A stretch of DNA of 64,000 nt from an uncultured Prevotellaceae bacterium (lineage in GTDB: Bacteria; Bacteroidota; Bacteroidia; Bacteroidales; Bacteroidaceae): NCBI GenBank assembly GCA_947176895.1, contig CAMWSK010000002.1, positions 108,617-172,616 of the forward strand, given 5' to 3'. The notes beneath the pieces are model-generated. The model saw only the letters and a list, made by a program, of their open reading frames with translations. It did no database searches and was not told the DNA's origin. Of the stretch, positions 1 to 9,706 are shown piece after piece (position 1 is the first letter of the stretch; each line of letters starts with the position of its first letter). The position numbers were made by a program, and so were the translations under genes.

Positions 1-1
1 A

Positions 2-3000
2 CTTGCCGGTCGTTGCATCTATGTGGTGCGCAATGCCCACATCATGGCCAAGCAGCTGACGGCGCTGACAGAAGGACAAGACAAATGGCTGGAGGAGTAC
101 AACGTGAGTTTCCCCGCCCGCAAGGTAAACTTCAAGGACTGTTCCCTGCCCCTCGAAAATGAATTCGCCAACTATTGGATTTACAAGGATGGCGTGGAGG
201 CCGAGGAGAACCTTATTTCGCTAACCAGCTACTCCAATCTGGAGTTTGTGATCAATAACAACAAAGCTAAGATTTCCTTTGCGAATGGCCCTATCGTTCA
301 AGGAGCGACCGGCTATGCCGGCCCCAATGCCGACCTTTCCCAGCTTCGCTTCTTCCGTTTCACCTATCCCACCGTTGACGGCAAGGAAATGGCCGCAAAC
401 GGTTCCACCGCCGACATCGAGGTCTACGCCAAGGATGGCGACCGCCGCTATCGTCTGGCCGTCTACCACCTCACCTTTGTTGACGGCACGGAGCTTCGCC
501 CCTACACAGAAATCATCGGCATGAGAAAGGACAAGAACGGCAACGATGTTCCCAAGTCGGAACGCTCGCCCCGCCAATTACGCAAGGAATTGGGCGAGCC
601 CAAGGCGTCCATCACCTTCGACTTCAATGAGTACGAAACCTACCAGGCACCACCCAAAGGCAAGAACTATGGCACGAAAAACGAGCGTAGTGCCGGCAAG
701 ATCATGCCCAACACCTATCGCTATCCCATACGCTATGAGAACACCTCCTATGCTTTCGAGCCCACGTACATCAGCGAGTCCGGTGAAGTGGAGTATAATA
801 AAAACGTAGAGGAAAACAGCTTCGGCTCCTATACCATCGCCCGAACCACCAAGTTCGAATGGAACAACCAGGCCCGCTTCTATCCCGTGCGCAAGTACTA
901 TCACGATGCCTATCCCGAGGAGGCACAATACGACTATGACAACAGCGGCTTCCTCTACATCGACGCATCCGAATGTCCCGGACGCATCGCCTCACTCGAC
1001 TTCGACGGCAACATCTGTAAGGGCACACGTCTCACCGTGTCGGCTTGGGTGTCATCGCCCAACAGCCCTAACCGGGTGAGCACGAACAGTACATCTTATG
1101 CCAATGTGTTCTTCAACATCCTCGGTTATTACAAAGACGAGAACGGAGTGGAGCAGGAAGAGAAAATCTACACCTATTGCCCCGGCCCCATCAGCGGCGA
1201 CGCCCTTTCCGTAACCGGCGACACCCTCGTCAAGAGCATGGCCGGCAAAGAAGGCGTGTGGCAACAGGTTTACTTCACCTTCATCCCCCGCTCCAAGCAC
1301 ATCATCGAGCGTTTCGTGCTGAACGTGAACAACGCCTGCACCAGCTCCGCAGGCGGCGACATCCTCATCGACGACATCGAGGTGTACTCCACCACGCCCA
1401 CGGTGAAGGTGGTCAACACCCTGCCCGTCTGCAACTCCTCCATCACCCTCACAAAGATTGAGGCCGACTACGAGACCATGATGAATGCCCTGGGTCTGGA
1501 GGACGAGGACCTGAAAAAATACCACCCCTCCATCAACTACTGCGTGGTGGACTCCGCCATGTACCGAAGCAAACTGCAGGAACTTCAGGAGGCACACGAC
1601 CCCGCACCCGCCAACAACGCCATGCGCTATGCCGCCGTGGGCAACATATGCCGTGTGACCATCAACGCCACGTTCGACGACCTGCCCGAATACAACTATT
1701 CCGAGGCAGCAGAGAGCAACAATGCCAAGATATGGAAGTTGACCGACGACATGGGCATGAAGCAAATCGTCATCAGCGACAAGATTGCCAACGAACGGAT
1801 GAAGCCCAACACCACCTACTACCTGGCGGCCTATTTCACCTACAGCAGCGAACTCGTCGACTTCTCCACCTTCCAGGTGGGTACGGAGTGCAGCATCAGT
1901 TCGCTCTTCACCACACGCAACAGCTTCAACTTCATCATCGACGGCGACATAAACATTGCCGAGGGCGGCGATGCCACCGTCTGCGCCGGCTCCAACGTCA
2001 CCGTGGGCGCCAAGTTCCGCGGTGTGAACGCGCAGACCGGCGAGGAGGTGCTCCGCATCCTGCCCTGCGACTGGTGGCTCGGCTACTACGGCAACGACTA
2101 TGCCCACGCCTACATCAACGCCGACGGCAGCTATGTGCTCGGGGCCGCATCGAGGCCGGCAGACGCCGTCAGCGTGAGCGAAGCGCTGATGAGCTTCCGC
2201 ACCTTCTATCCCAACACCGCCACCACGGACAATTGCAGCCCGAGGTCCGGCATGGGCATGACACTCACCCAGGCCATGATCGACGGCCTGAGCAAACTCT
2301 CCCGCCCCCGGGCCGCCGACACCGAATCCGACACGCCTGCCCGTCCGGCCCTGCTCCTGCTCTACCGCAAGAACATCAACGTGCAGATTCCCGCCGAGCT
2401 GGGCAAGGACGACGAATATATCATAACCCTGCAACCCATCGAGAACCTCACCGACTTCGATGACGACGAGGCTTTGAAGAACAGTATCGTCTGCTTCGAT
2501 GCCGACACGCTGTCCATCCACATCAACGGCCACGCGCCCGGCCTGCTCAACGGCTTCAGCGGGGTGCCCTATCCCCCTTACATGAACAACGTGCCCCTGC
2601 GCCTCACCCTGGGTGAGCTGGACGGCCTGCGCGACGACTCCGACGGCATGCGCCTTCCCCTGCGCGACATCCGGCCCGTGACCCCGGAAGTGGACGAGCT
2701 GGTACCCGTCACACTGGCCGACGGCACAACGGCCTACAGCCCGCTCTACATTGCCGGCACCGACGATCCCGCCTGCAACGTGTTCACCGACGACGGCAGC
2801 CTGAGAGAGGTGGGGCGCGTCAAGGCCATGCACGCCGTGAAGGATGCCGCCGACGGCTATGCCGACGTAACCTTCCTGTCCGGATTCACCCCACGCGAGG
2901 GTTACACCTATACCCTGCGTGCCGACTACCGGGAGAAAGAGGCCGACGGCATAACGCCCAACACCTGCAACGGCTCGTTCGTCTTCGACCTGAAGGTCGT

Positions 3001-4969
3001 TCCGCGCTATGCCGTGTGGACAGCCGCCGCCGGCAACTCCGAGTGGACCAACGACCTCAACTGGCGCCGCGCCGACCGCAGCGACCTGCATTTCCCCGAT
3101 GACAAGACAGAACCCGCCTATCCCACGAACGAAGCCAACGACACGGCCAACGCTTTCGTGCCCTTGGCCGGCACCAACGTCATCGTGGCCGCAAGCGCCC
3201 CCTGCCGCCCCGCACTCCACGACAGCATCGTCAACGCAGACAACAAGCTGCTGGACTTCGGCGAGCACGACGCAGACGTGACGCAAGACATCCGATACGA
3301 CCTCATCCTGGGAGGCTTAATCAAGGGAACGGGAACCCGCTATTGCGAACGCTACCGCACCAACCGCTGCGACGGGCTGGTGCTGCAGGCCGGCGCCGAG
3401 CTGTTGCAGGCCCAGCATCTGGACTACCAAAAGGCCTGGGCGGAGTATGAGCTGGACCGCGGACGCTGGTACACACTCGGCTCTCCGATTCGCCAGACCT
3501 ATGCCGGCGACTGGTATACCCCCGCCATCAGCGGGCGCGAGACGGCCCCCTACTTCCACGACATCACCTTCTCCGCCACGCAGCACGACCGCTTCCACCC
3601 CGCCGTATACCAGCGCGGATGGGACAAGGGCGAGGCAACGCTCTATTACCTGGAGAACCCCACCGACATCAACCCCGCAGACCACAAGGTTCTGCAGACC
3701 AACGTAGCCGTGCGTGCCATGTGGAGCAGCGTCTACAACGATGTCAACGTGTGCTACGGCCACGCAGGCTTCTCGCTCAAGGGCGAGCAGGGCGGCCGGG
3801 GCAAGCTGCTCTTCCGCCTGCCCAAGGAGGACACCACCTATGACTATTATGTGAGGGACGAGCCCGAGAGCGGCAGCAACACGGCCACCATCGAGCGCAA
3901 CGACCAACACCGCCTGTGGACCGACCGGCTGAAGACGGACGCAGACTTTACCTTCACCCTGGAAAACGCCAACGAGAAGAACCTCTATTACCTGGCGGCC
4001 AATCCCTTCCCCTGCGGGCTGGACATGAGCCTCTTCTTCAAGAAGAACGCAAGTGTGGTGGAACCCAAATACTGGGTGCTCACGGCCGAAGGCCAGTCGG
4101 CCGCGATAAAAGACCCGAACTCGCCCAACTGGACCGTCGTCAACACCACCGCCGGTGCCGAAGCTCCCGTGCTGGCCCCCGGACAGGGCTTCTTCGTGAA
4201 GCTGCGCGACGGGCAGAGCACCTGCACCCTGACCTTCGATGCCGGCATGATGACCCCAAGCATGACGAGCGCACCCGTCCTGGAGGGGGGCGTCACCCGC
4301 GCCACCGGCGCAACGGACGAAAGGCCGAGGTTGCATATCCGTGCCGAGCGCGACGGGCACGTCAGCGAGGCCGTCATCCTGGAGGATGAGACGTCCGCCG
4401 ACGGCTACTCGCCCGCCGAGGACATGGAGGCGCTGATCGACGAGTGCCTCACCCACACGCCCGTCGTCTACACCCTGGCCGGCAACCGTGCCGCCACGGT
4501 CAACAGCCGCCGCACCATCCGCCGTGTGGGACTGGGCGTTGCCGGCTCCAACCCCAAGGAGGTGACACTGACCTTCTCCGGCATGAACAGCCTCAGGGAA
4601 GAGCTATCGCTGCTGGACGTGCTCACAGGGGAAACGACCCCCCTCTGCACAGGCCCCGACAGCATCAGCGTCACCGTGCCCGGCCTTACCGACAACCGCT
4701 TCTTCCTCGTCTCCCCCGCCAACGGCGAGGATATCGGCGAGGATGACGACGCCCTTGTCAGCATCAAGGCCCACCACGGCCGGGTGACCGTCACCGCCGC
4801 CGGCACGCTCCTGCTCGACGAGGTACGCGCCGTAGCCACCGATGGGCGTGTGTTCCACAGCGCCACACCCAATGCCACGGAGCACAAGTTCCGCCTCGCA
4901 CCCGGCATCTACCTCATCAGCACACGCACCGTAGCGGGCACCACCACGCGCAAGCTGATCATCGACTGA
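2..4969 (+). CDS. Large secreted/surface protein with probable T9SS type A C-terminal sorting domain (5' end lies outside window)
   Basis: Open frame continues to the window edge upstream of the listed GTG at 23 (LAGRCIYVVRN...), so the listed start is probably not real. C-terminus ...VRAVATDGRVFHSATPNATEHKFRLAPGIYLISTRTVAGTTTRKLIID resembles Por_Secre_tail/T9SS type A domains. Confidence 0.7.
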   Translation, partial: LAGRCIYVVRNAHIMAKQLTALTEGQDKWLEEYNVSFPARKVNFKDCSLPLENEFANYWIYKDGVEAEENLISLTSYSNLEFVINNNKAKISFANGPIVQGATGYAGPNADLSQLRFFRFTYPTVDGKEMAANGSTADIEVYAKDGDRRYRLAVYHLTFVDGTELRPYTEIIGMRKDKNGNDVPKSERSPRQLRKELGEPKASITFDFNEYETYQAPPKGKNYGTKNERSAGKIMPNTYRYPIRYENTSYAFEPTYISESGEVEYNKNVEENSFGSYTIARTTKFEWNNQARFYPVRKYYHDAYPEEAQYDYDNSGFLYIDASECPGRIASLDFDGNICKGTRLTVSAWVSSPNSPNRVSTNSTSYANVFFNILGYYKDENGVEQEEKIYTYCPGPISGDALSVTGDTLVKSMAGKEGVWQQVYFTFIPRSKHIIERFVLNVNNACTSSAGGDILIDDIEVYSTTPTVKVVNTLPVCNSSITLTKIEADYETMMNALGLEDEDLKKYHPSINYCVVDSAMYRSKLQELQEAHDPAPANNAMRYAAVGNICRVTINATFDDLPEYNYSEAAESNNAKIWKLTDDMGMKQIVISDKIANERMKPNTTYYLAAYFTYSSELVDFSTFQVGTECSISSLFTTRNSFNFIIDGDINIAEGGDATVCAGSNVTVGAKFRGVNAQTGEEVLRILPCDWWLGYYGNDYAHAYINADGSYVLGAASRPADAVSVSEALMSFRTFYPNTATTDNCSPRSGMGMTLTQAMIDGLSKLSRPRAADTESDTPARPALLLLYRKNINVQIPAELGKDDEYIITLQPIENLTDFDDDEALKNSIVCFDADTLSIHINGHAPGLLNGFSGVPYPPYMNNVPLRLTLGELDGLRDDSDGMRLPLRDIRPVTPEVDELVPVTLADGTTAYSPLYIAGTDDPACNVFTDDGSLREVGRVKAMHAVKDAADGYADVTFLSGFTPREGYTYTLRADYREKEADGITPNTCNGSFVFDLKVVPRYAVWTAAAGNSEWTNDLNWRRADRSDLHFPDDKTEPAYPTNEANDTANAFVPLAGTNVIVAASAPCRPALHDSIVNADNKLLDFGEHDADVTQDIRYDLILGGLIKGTGTRYCERYRTNRCDGLVLQAGAELLQAQHLDYQKAWAEYELDRGRWYTLGSPIRQTYAGDWYTPAISGRETAPYFHDITFSATQHDRFHPAVYQRGWDKGEATLYYLENPTDINPADHKVLQTNVAVRAMWSSVYNDVNVCYGHAGFSLKGEQGGRGKLLFRLPKEDTTYDYYVRDEPESGSNTATIERNDQHRLWTDRLKTDADFTFTLENANEKNLYYLAANPFPCGLDMSLFFKKNASVVEPKYWVLTAEGQSAAIKDPNSPNWTVVNTTAGAEAPVLAPGQGFFVKLRDGQSTCTLTFDAGMMTPSMTSAPVLEGGVTRATGATDERPRLHIRAERDGHVSEAVILEDETSADGYSPAEDMEALIDECLTHTPVVYTLAGNRAATVNSRRTIRRVGLGVAGSNPKEVTLTFSGMNSLREELSLLDVLTGETTPLCTGPDSISVTVPGLTDNRFFLVSPANGEDIGEDDDALVSIKAHHGRVTVTAAGTLLLDEVRAVATDGRVFHSATPNATEHKFRLAPGIYLISTRTVAGTTTRKLIID

Positions 4970-4991
4970 CCTGATACCCCGCCAAGACACT

Positions 4992-5044
4992 TGCCCTCCG
5001 TTTGAGCTTATACCAAAATGCCAAGCCCAAACGGAGGGCATTTT
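4992..5044 (+). terminator. Rho-independent-like terminator
   Basis: Perfect 13-bp inverted repeat TGCCCTCCGTTTG (4992-5004) / CAAACGGAGGGCA (5028-5040), with an inner GCTT/AAGC stem, followed by TTTT. Confidence 0.8.
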
Positions 5045-5114
5045 CGTAGCCATGCCACCGAGGTTTTCGCGAACCGGGCAAGCAATCAAAAAAAACGCCC
5101 TTCATTTTCCGGCC

Positions 5115-5175
5115 AAAACATCAAGATGTTTTTCAAAAACATGAACACGTTTTTTGAAAACATGAGCATGTTTTT
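5115..5175. repeat. Cluster of 3 near-palindromic AAAACAT..ATGTTTT repeats (locus A)
   Basis: AAAACATCAAGATGTTTTT (5115-5133), AAAAACATGAACACGTTTTTT (5135-5155), AAAACATGAGCATGTTTTT (5157-5175). Confidence 0.9.
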
Positions 5176-5256
5176 CCCAAAGTATTGCGAATGATTTCCT
5201 CCTTGCCCTGTTTTTTCTTATTTTTGCTCTGCGAAACAGGAACAAACATAGAAAAC

Positions 5257-5982
5257 ATGAAAAACCTTGTCATCCTCAGCGGCGCGGGCATGAGCGCCGA
5301 AAGCGGCATCAGCACGTTCCGCGACGCGGGCGGCCTGTGGGAACAATATCCCGTGATGCAGGTGGCCGGCATCGAGGGATACAAGCGCAACCCCGAGCTG
5401 GTGATCAACTTCTACAACGAACGGCGCAAGCAGCTGCCCGACGTGAAGCCCAACGCGGGACACATCGGGCTGGCACAACTGGAGCGGGACTTCAACGTGA
5501 CCGTGGTGACGCAAAACGTGGACAACCTGCACGAACGCGCCGGCAGTTCCCACGTCATCCACCTGCACGGCGAGCTGACCAAGGTGTGCTCCAGCCGCGA
5601 CCCCAACGACCCGCGCTATATCAGGGAACTGACACCCGGGAACTATGACGTGAGGATGGGCGACCTGGCCGGCGACGGCAGCCAGCTGAGGCCCTTCATC
5701 GTGTGGTTCGGCGAGGCCGTGCCCCAGATAGAGACGGCCATCGCCCGGGTGGAAAAGGCCGACATCTTCGTCATCATCGGCACCTCGCTCAACGTCTATC
5801 CCGCCGCCGGGCTGCTGGCCTACGTGCCCCCCACGGCCGAGGTCTACCTGATAGACCCCAAGCCCGTGGACATCCACTCCGGACGCCCGGTCCATGTGAT
5901 ACGCAAAGGAGCCTCGGAGGGCGTGAAAGAGCTGACGGAATTATTAAAATCATCCATAAAAAAAGCGGAGAACCGCTTTTGA
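5257..5982 (+). CDS. NAD-dependent protein deacylase, Sir2 family
   Basis: MKNLVILSGAGMSAESGISTFRDAGGLWE, TQNVDNLHERAG, HLHGEL and GTSLNVYPAA motifs. ATG at 5257 preferred over the listed upstream start at 5185. Confidence 0.92.
   Translation: MKNLVILSGAGMSAESGISTFRDAGGLWEQYPVMQVAGIEGYKRNPELVINFYNERRKQLPDVKPNAGHIGLAQLERDFNVTVVTQNVDNLHERAGSSHVIHLHGELTKVCSSRDPNDPRYIRELTPGNYDVRMGDLAGDGSQLRPFIVWFGEAVPQIETAIARVEKADIFVIIGTSLNVYPAAGLLAYVPPTAEVYLIDPKPVDIHSGRPVHVIRKGASEGVKELTELLKSSIKKAENRF
5961..5980 (+). terminator. Hairpin overlapping the Sir2 stop codon
   Basis: AAAAGCGG (5961-5968) agaa CCGCTTTT (5973-5980); a T-rich run follows shortly after. Confidence 0.5.
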
Positions 5983-5996
5983 ATAAGTTTTTTTCT

Positions 5997-6004
5997 TATC
6001 TTTG
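5997..6004 (+). promoter_or_regulatory. Bacteroidales -7 promoter element TATCTTTG
   Basis: Matches TAnnTTTG, 39 nt upstream of the galE ATG at 6043. Confidence 0.6.
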
Positions 6005-6042
6005 CGCTACGGACCATCAAACCTTAAAACCATATAAATAAG

Positions 6043-7059
6043 ATGAAGATTTTACTGACCGGTGGCGCCGGTTTCATCGGCAGCCACACGTTGATCGAAC
6101 TGACCGAGGCCGGACACGAGGCCGTGGTGGTGGACAACCTGGACAACAGCTCGCCCATCGCGCTGAAGCGCGTGGCCAAGATTATCGGCAAGGATGTGCC
6201 TTTCTACCGGGTGGACATCCGCGACCGCGAGGGCTTGCAGAAGGTGTTTGACGAGCACAAGTTCGACGCCTGCATCCACTTCGCCGGACTGAAAGCCGTG
6301 GGCGAGAGCGTGGCCAAGCCTCTGGAGTATTACGAAAACAACATGAACGGCACCTTCGTGCTGCTGGACGTGATGCGCAAGAACGGCTGCAAGAACATCA
6401 TCTTCAGCTCCAGCGCCACCGTCTACGGCGACCCCGCCATCATCCCCATCACCGAGCAGTGCCCCAAGGGCCGCTGCACCAACCCCTACGGCCAGACCAA
6501 GAGCATGCTGGAGGAGGTGTTGATGGACGTGCAGAAGGCCGACCCCGAATGGAACGTGGTGCTGCTGCGCTACTTCAACCCCATCGGCGCCCACAAGAGC
6601 GGCACCATCGGCGAGAACCCCAACGGCATCCCCAACAACCTGATGCCCTACATCACACAGACGGCCATCGGCAAGCGTAAGGAGCTGGGCGTCTTCGGCA
6701 ACGACTATGACACACCCGACGGCACCGGCGTGCGCGACTACATCCACGTGGTGGACCTGGCCAAGGCCCACGTGGCCGCCCTGCAGGCCATCGAGCAGAA
6801 GAAGGGTGTGGCCATCTATAACATCGGCACCGGCCACGGCTACAGCGTGCTGGACGTGGTGAACGCCTTCATGAAGGCCAACGGCGTGAACGTGCCCTAC
6901 GCCATCAAGCCCCGCCGCCCGGGCGACATCGCCACCTGCTACTGCGACCCCTCCAAGGCCAAGGCCGAGCTGGGCTGGCAGGCTCAGTACGGCATCGAGG
7001 ACATGTGCCGCGACAGCTGGAACTGGCAGAAGAACAACCCCAACGGATTCGAGGAATAA
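6043..7059 (+). CDS. galE: UDP-glucose 4-epimerase
   Basis: MKILLTGGAGFIGSHTLIELTEAGHEAVVVDNLDNSS, SSSATVYGDP, NPYGQTK, LRYFNPIGAHKSG. Confidence 0.96.
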   Translation: MKILLTGGAGFIGSHTLIELTEAGHEAVVVDNLDNSSPIALKRVAKIIGKDVPFYRVDIRDREGLQKVFDEHKFDACIHFAGLKAVGESVAKPLEYYENNMNGTFVLLDVMRKNGCKNIIFSSSATVYGDPAIIPITEQCPKGRCTNPYGQTKSMLEEVLMDVQKADPEWNVVLLRYFNPIGAHKSGTIGENPNGIPNNLMPYITQTAIGKRKELGVFGNDYDTPDGTGVRDYIHVVDLAKAHVAALQAIEQKKGVAIYNIGTGHGYSVLDVVNAFMKANGVNVPYAIKPRRPGDIATCYCDPSKAKAELGWQAQYGIEDMCRDSWNWQKNNPNGFEE

Positions 7060-7097
7060 GCCTGCGGGGAAGACAGAAACAAACGAACAAGAAAAAG

Positions 7098-7144
7098 AAG
7101 CAACCGCCCCCCGGCCTGCCACAGGACCGGGGCCGGTTGCTTTT
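7098..7144 (+). terminator. Terminator-like hairpin after galE
   Basis: AAGCAACCG (7098-7106) / CGGTTGCTT (7134-7142), followed by TT. Confidence 0.65.
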
Positions 7145-7171
7145 GTGGCACAACAAACACAAACGACACGT

Positions 7172-7441
7172 ATGCTGATTATCGCAGCCATCATGTTGAC
7201 GGGGGTGCTCGCGGGAGTGCTGCTGCGCAACCGGGACCTGAGTGCCGTGCCCCACATGATAACCATTGCCATCCGGCTGCTGCTCTTCCTGTTGGGAGTG
7301 GCCGTGGGTTGCCGCCGCGACATTCTGGACAACCTGCACACCATCGGCATACAGGCCCTGGTGATTACCGCAGGCGGACTGGCCGGCACCCTGGTGTGCG
7401 CCCGACTGGTGTATCGCCGTTTCTTCACCCGTAAAGACTGA
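7172..7441 (+). CDS. LysO-type transporter, small N-terminal half
   Basis: Hydrophobic protein MLIIAAIMLTGVLAGVLLRNR...LLLFLLGVAVGCRRDILDNL, consistent with the LysO/DUF340 N-terminal region. ATG at 7172 preferred over GTG at 7145. Confidence 0.7.
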   Translation: MLIIAAIMLTGVLAGVLLRNRDLSAVPHMITIAIRLLLFLLGVAVGCRRDILDNLHTIGIQALVITAGGLAGTLVCARLVYRRFFTRKD

Positions 7442-7447
7442 CAGTCC

Positions 7448-8056
7448 ATGCGCGGAAGCATCATCATCTTCTTCTTTTTCATCACCGGAGTGCTCACGGC
7501 CCGCATGGGATGGCTGCCCGCCACGCTGGTGGAGAACGACTTCAGCATCTATGTACTCTACGGGCTGATGTTCCTTGTGGGAATGAGCATCGGCAGCGAC
7601 ACAAAAGTGTTAAGGGGAATGAAGCGGCAAAAGGCAACCGTCGTGCTGGTCCCCCTGGCCACCCTGCTGGGTACGCTGGCCGGCTGTGCCGCGGCCTCGT
7701 TCCTGCTGCCCGGCATACGCGTTTGGGACTCGCTGGCCGTGGGGTCGGGATTCGCCTACTATTCGCTCTCGTCGGTGTTCATCACCGAGCTGCGCGGCGC
7801 CGAACTGGGCACGGTGGCCTTGATTGCCAACGTCACCCGCGAGCTGTTCACCCTGATGTGCGCCCCGCTGCTGGTGAGGTGGTTCGGCAAGCTGGCCCCC
7901 ATCTGTTCCGGAGGAGCCACCACGATGGACACCACCCTGCCCGTCATCGTCCGTTTCTCGGGCAAGGAATTTGTGGTCGTGAGCATCTTCCACGGCTTTG
8001 TGACAGACTTCTCCGTGCCCTTTCTGGTCACCTTCTTCTGTCGCATGGCTGCTTAA
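7448..8056 (+). CDS. LysO family (DUF340) lysine exporter-like membrane protein
   Basis: 202 aa, FLVGMSIGSD, GSGFAYYSLSSVFITELRGAELGTVALIANVTRE, GATTMDTTLPVI. Confidence 0.8.
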   Translation: MRGSIIIFFFFITGVLTARMGWLPATLVENDFSIYVLYGLMFLVGMSIGSDTKVLRGMKRQKATVVLVPLATLLGTLAGCAAASFLLPGIRVWDSLAVGSGFAYYSLSSVFITELRGAELGTVALIANVTRELFTLMCAPLLVRWFGKLAPICSGGATTMDTTLPVIVRFSGKEFVVVSIFHGFVTDFSVPFLVTFFCRMAA

Positions 8057-8069
8057 AATGCCACAAAAA

Positions 8070-8101
8070 TTTGTCACTGCACGAAAAAAAACGTAACTTT
8101 G
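8070..8101 (+). promoter_or_regulatory. Bacteroidales-type promoter for the xylose operon
   Basis: TTTG (8070-8073), 20-nt spacer, TAACTTTG (8094-8101). Confidence 0.7.
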
Positions 8102-8199
8102 ACCATATCATACGGCCAAAGGCCCCCGCCGGACACCCGACGGCGGTTTGCGGTTTGTACAGTTCCCTATTAACAAGACCCTATATTTAAACACGTTGA

Positions 8200-9678
8200 A
8201 TGTACCTACTGGGTTATGACATTGGCAGCTCGTCGGTAAAGGCGAGTCTGGTGGATGCCGAGAACGGCAAGTGTGTGGCTTCTACTTTTTTCCCTAAGAC
8301 AGAAGCAGAGATTATAGCAGTGAAAGCCGGTTGGGCCGAGCAACGGCCCGAAAACTGGTGGGAGAACCTGACGCTGGCCACACGGGCCGTGATGGCGGAG
8401 TCGGGCGTAGACGCCGGCGACATCAAGGCCATCGGCATCTCTTATCAGATGCACGGACTGGTGTGTGTGGACCGGGACATGAACGTTCTGCGCCCCGCCA
8501 TCATCTGGTGTGACTCCAGAGCCGTGCCCTATGGCCGGAAAGCCTTTGAAGAGCTGGGAGAGGGCACCTGCCTGTCGCACCTGCTCAACTCGCCGGGCAA
8601 CTTCACTGCGTCGAAACTGGCGTGGATTAAAGAGAACGAGCCGGACATCTACGCAAGGATATACAAAATCATGCTGCCGGGCGACTATATCGCCATGAAA
8701 CTGAGCGGAACCGTCTGCACCACCGTCTCGGGGTTGTCCGAGGGCATGCTGTGGGACTTCAAGAACAACCGTGTGGCCGATTTCCTGCTGGACCACTACG
8801 GCTTCAGCCCCTCGCTGATTGCCGACATCGTGCCCACCTTTGCCGAACAGGGACGCGTGGGCGCCTCGGCCGCAGCCGAGCTGGGGCTGAAAGCGGGAAC
8901 GCCCGTCACCTACCGCGCGGGCGACCAGCCCAACAACGCCCTCTCGCTTAACGTGTTCAACCCGGGAGAGATTGCCTCCACCGCAGGCACCTCGGGCGTG
9001 GTGTATGGGGTGAACGGCAACATGAGCTACGACCCGCTGTCACGCGTGAACACCTTTGCCCACGTCAACCACACCGCCGACCGCACACGCCTGGGCGTGT
9101 TGCTGTGCATCAACGGCACCGGCATCCTCAACTCCTGGGTGAAGCGCACCGTGGGCGACGGCCTCTCCTACGACGACATGAACCGGTTGGCCGCACAGGC
9201 TCCCGCAGGAAGTGCGGGCCTCAGCATCCTGCCCTTCGGCAACGGGGCCGAGCGCGTGCTGCAGGACCGGGAACCGGGATGCTCCGTCCACGGCATCAAC
9301 TTCAACCGCCACGACAAGCGGCATATCATCCGCGCCGCACAGGAGGGCATCGTCTTCTCCTTTAAATATGGTATGGAAATCATGGAACAGATGGGGCTGC
9401 CGGCGAAGAAGATTCACGCCGGCAAGGCCAACATGTTCCTCAGCCCCGTCTTCCGCCAGACACTGGCAGACGTGATGGGAGCCGACATCGAACTGTATGA
9501 CACCGACGGGGCCGTGGGCGCCGCCAAGGGCGCGGGCATCGGCGCAGGCATCTACAAAAACACACAGGAAGCGTTCGCCACACTCGGGAAACTTGAGGTG
9601 ACGCACCCTCAGGAGTCCGGACGCCAAGCCTGCCTTGAGGCTTACGGACGATGGAAAGACCTTATCAGACAGACCTAA
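8200..9678 (+). CDS. xylB: Xylulokinase (FGGY family)
   Basis: MYLLGYDIGSSSVKASLVD, IGISYQMHGLVCVD, AGTSGVVYG; directly upstream of xylA. Confidence 0.92.
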   Translation: MYLLGYDIGSSSVKASLVDAENGKCVASTFFPKTEAEIIAVKAGWAEQRPENWWENLTLATRAVMAESGVDAGDIKAIGISYQMHGLVCVDRDMNVLRPAIIWCDSRAVPYGRKAFEELGEGTCLSHLLNSPGNFTASKLAWIKENEPDIYARIYKIMLPGDYIAMKLSGTVCTTVSGLSEGMLWDFKNNRVADFLLDHYGFSPSLIADIVPTFAEQGRVGASAAAELGLKAGTPVTYRAGDQPNNALSLNVFNPGEIASTAGTSGVVYGVNGNMSYDPLSRVNTFAHVNHTADRTRLGVLLCINGTGILNSWVKRTVGDGLSYDDMNRLAAQAPAGSAGLSILPFGNGAERVLQDREPGCSVHGINFNRHDKRHIIRAAQEGIVFSFKYGMEIMEQMGLPAKKIHAGKANMFLSPVFRQTLADVMGADIELYDTDGAVGAAKGAGIGAGIYKNTQEAFATLGKLEVTHPQESGRQACLEAYGRWKDLIRQT

Positions 9679-9706
9679 AAACAACCCCTAAAAATAAACA
9701 CACATT

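Noticed and set aside
1052-3286. 744-aa minus-strand ORF opposite the surface protein gene
   Set aside because: Shadow ORF of a GC-rich gene; Val/Gly/His-rich low-complexity translation with no recognisable domain.
6052-7548. 498-aa minus-strand ORF across galE and lysO
   Set aside because: Antisense to clearly conserved genes; composition typical of a reverse-frame artefact.
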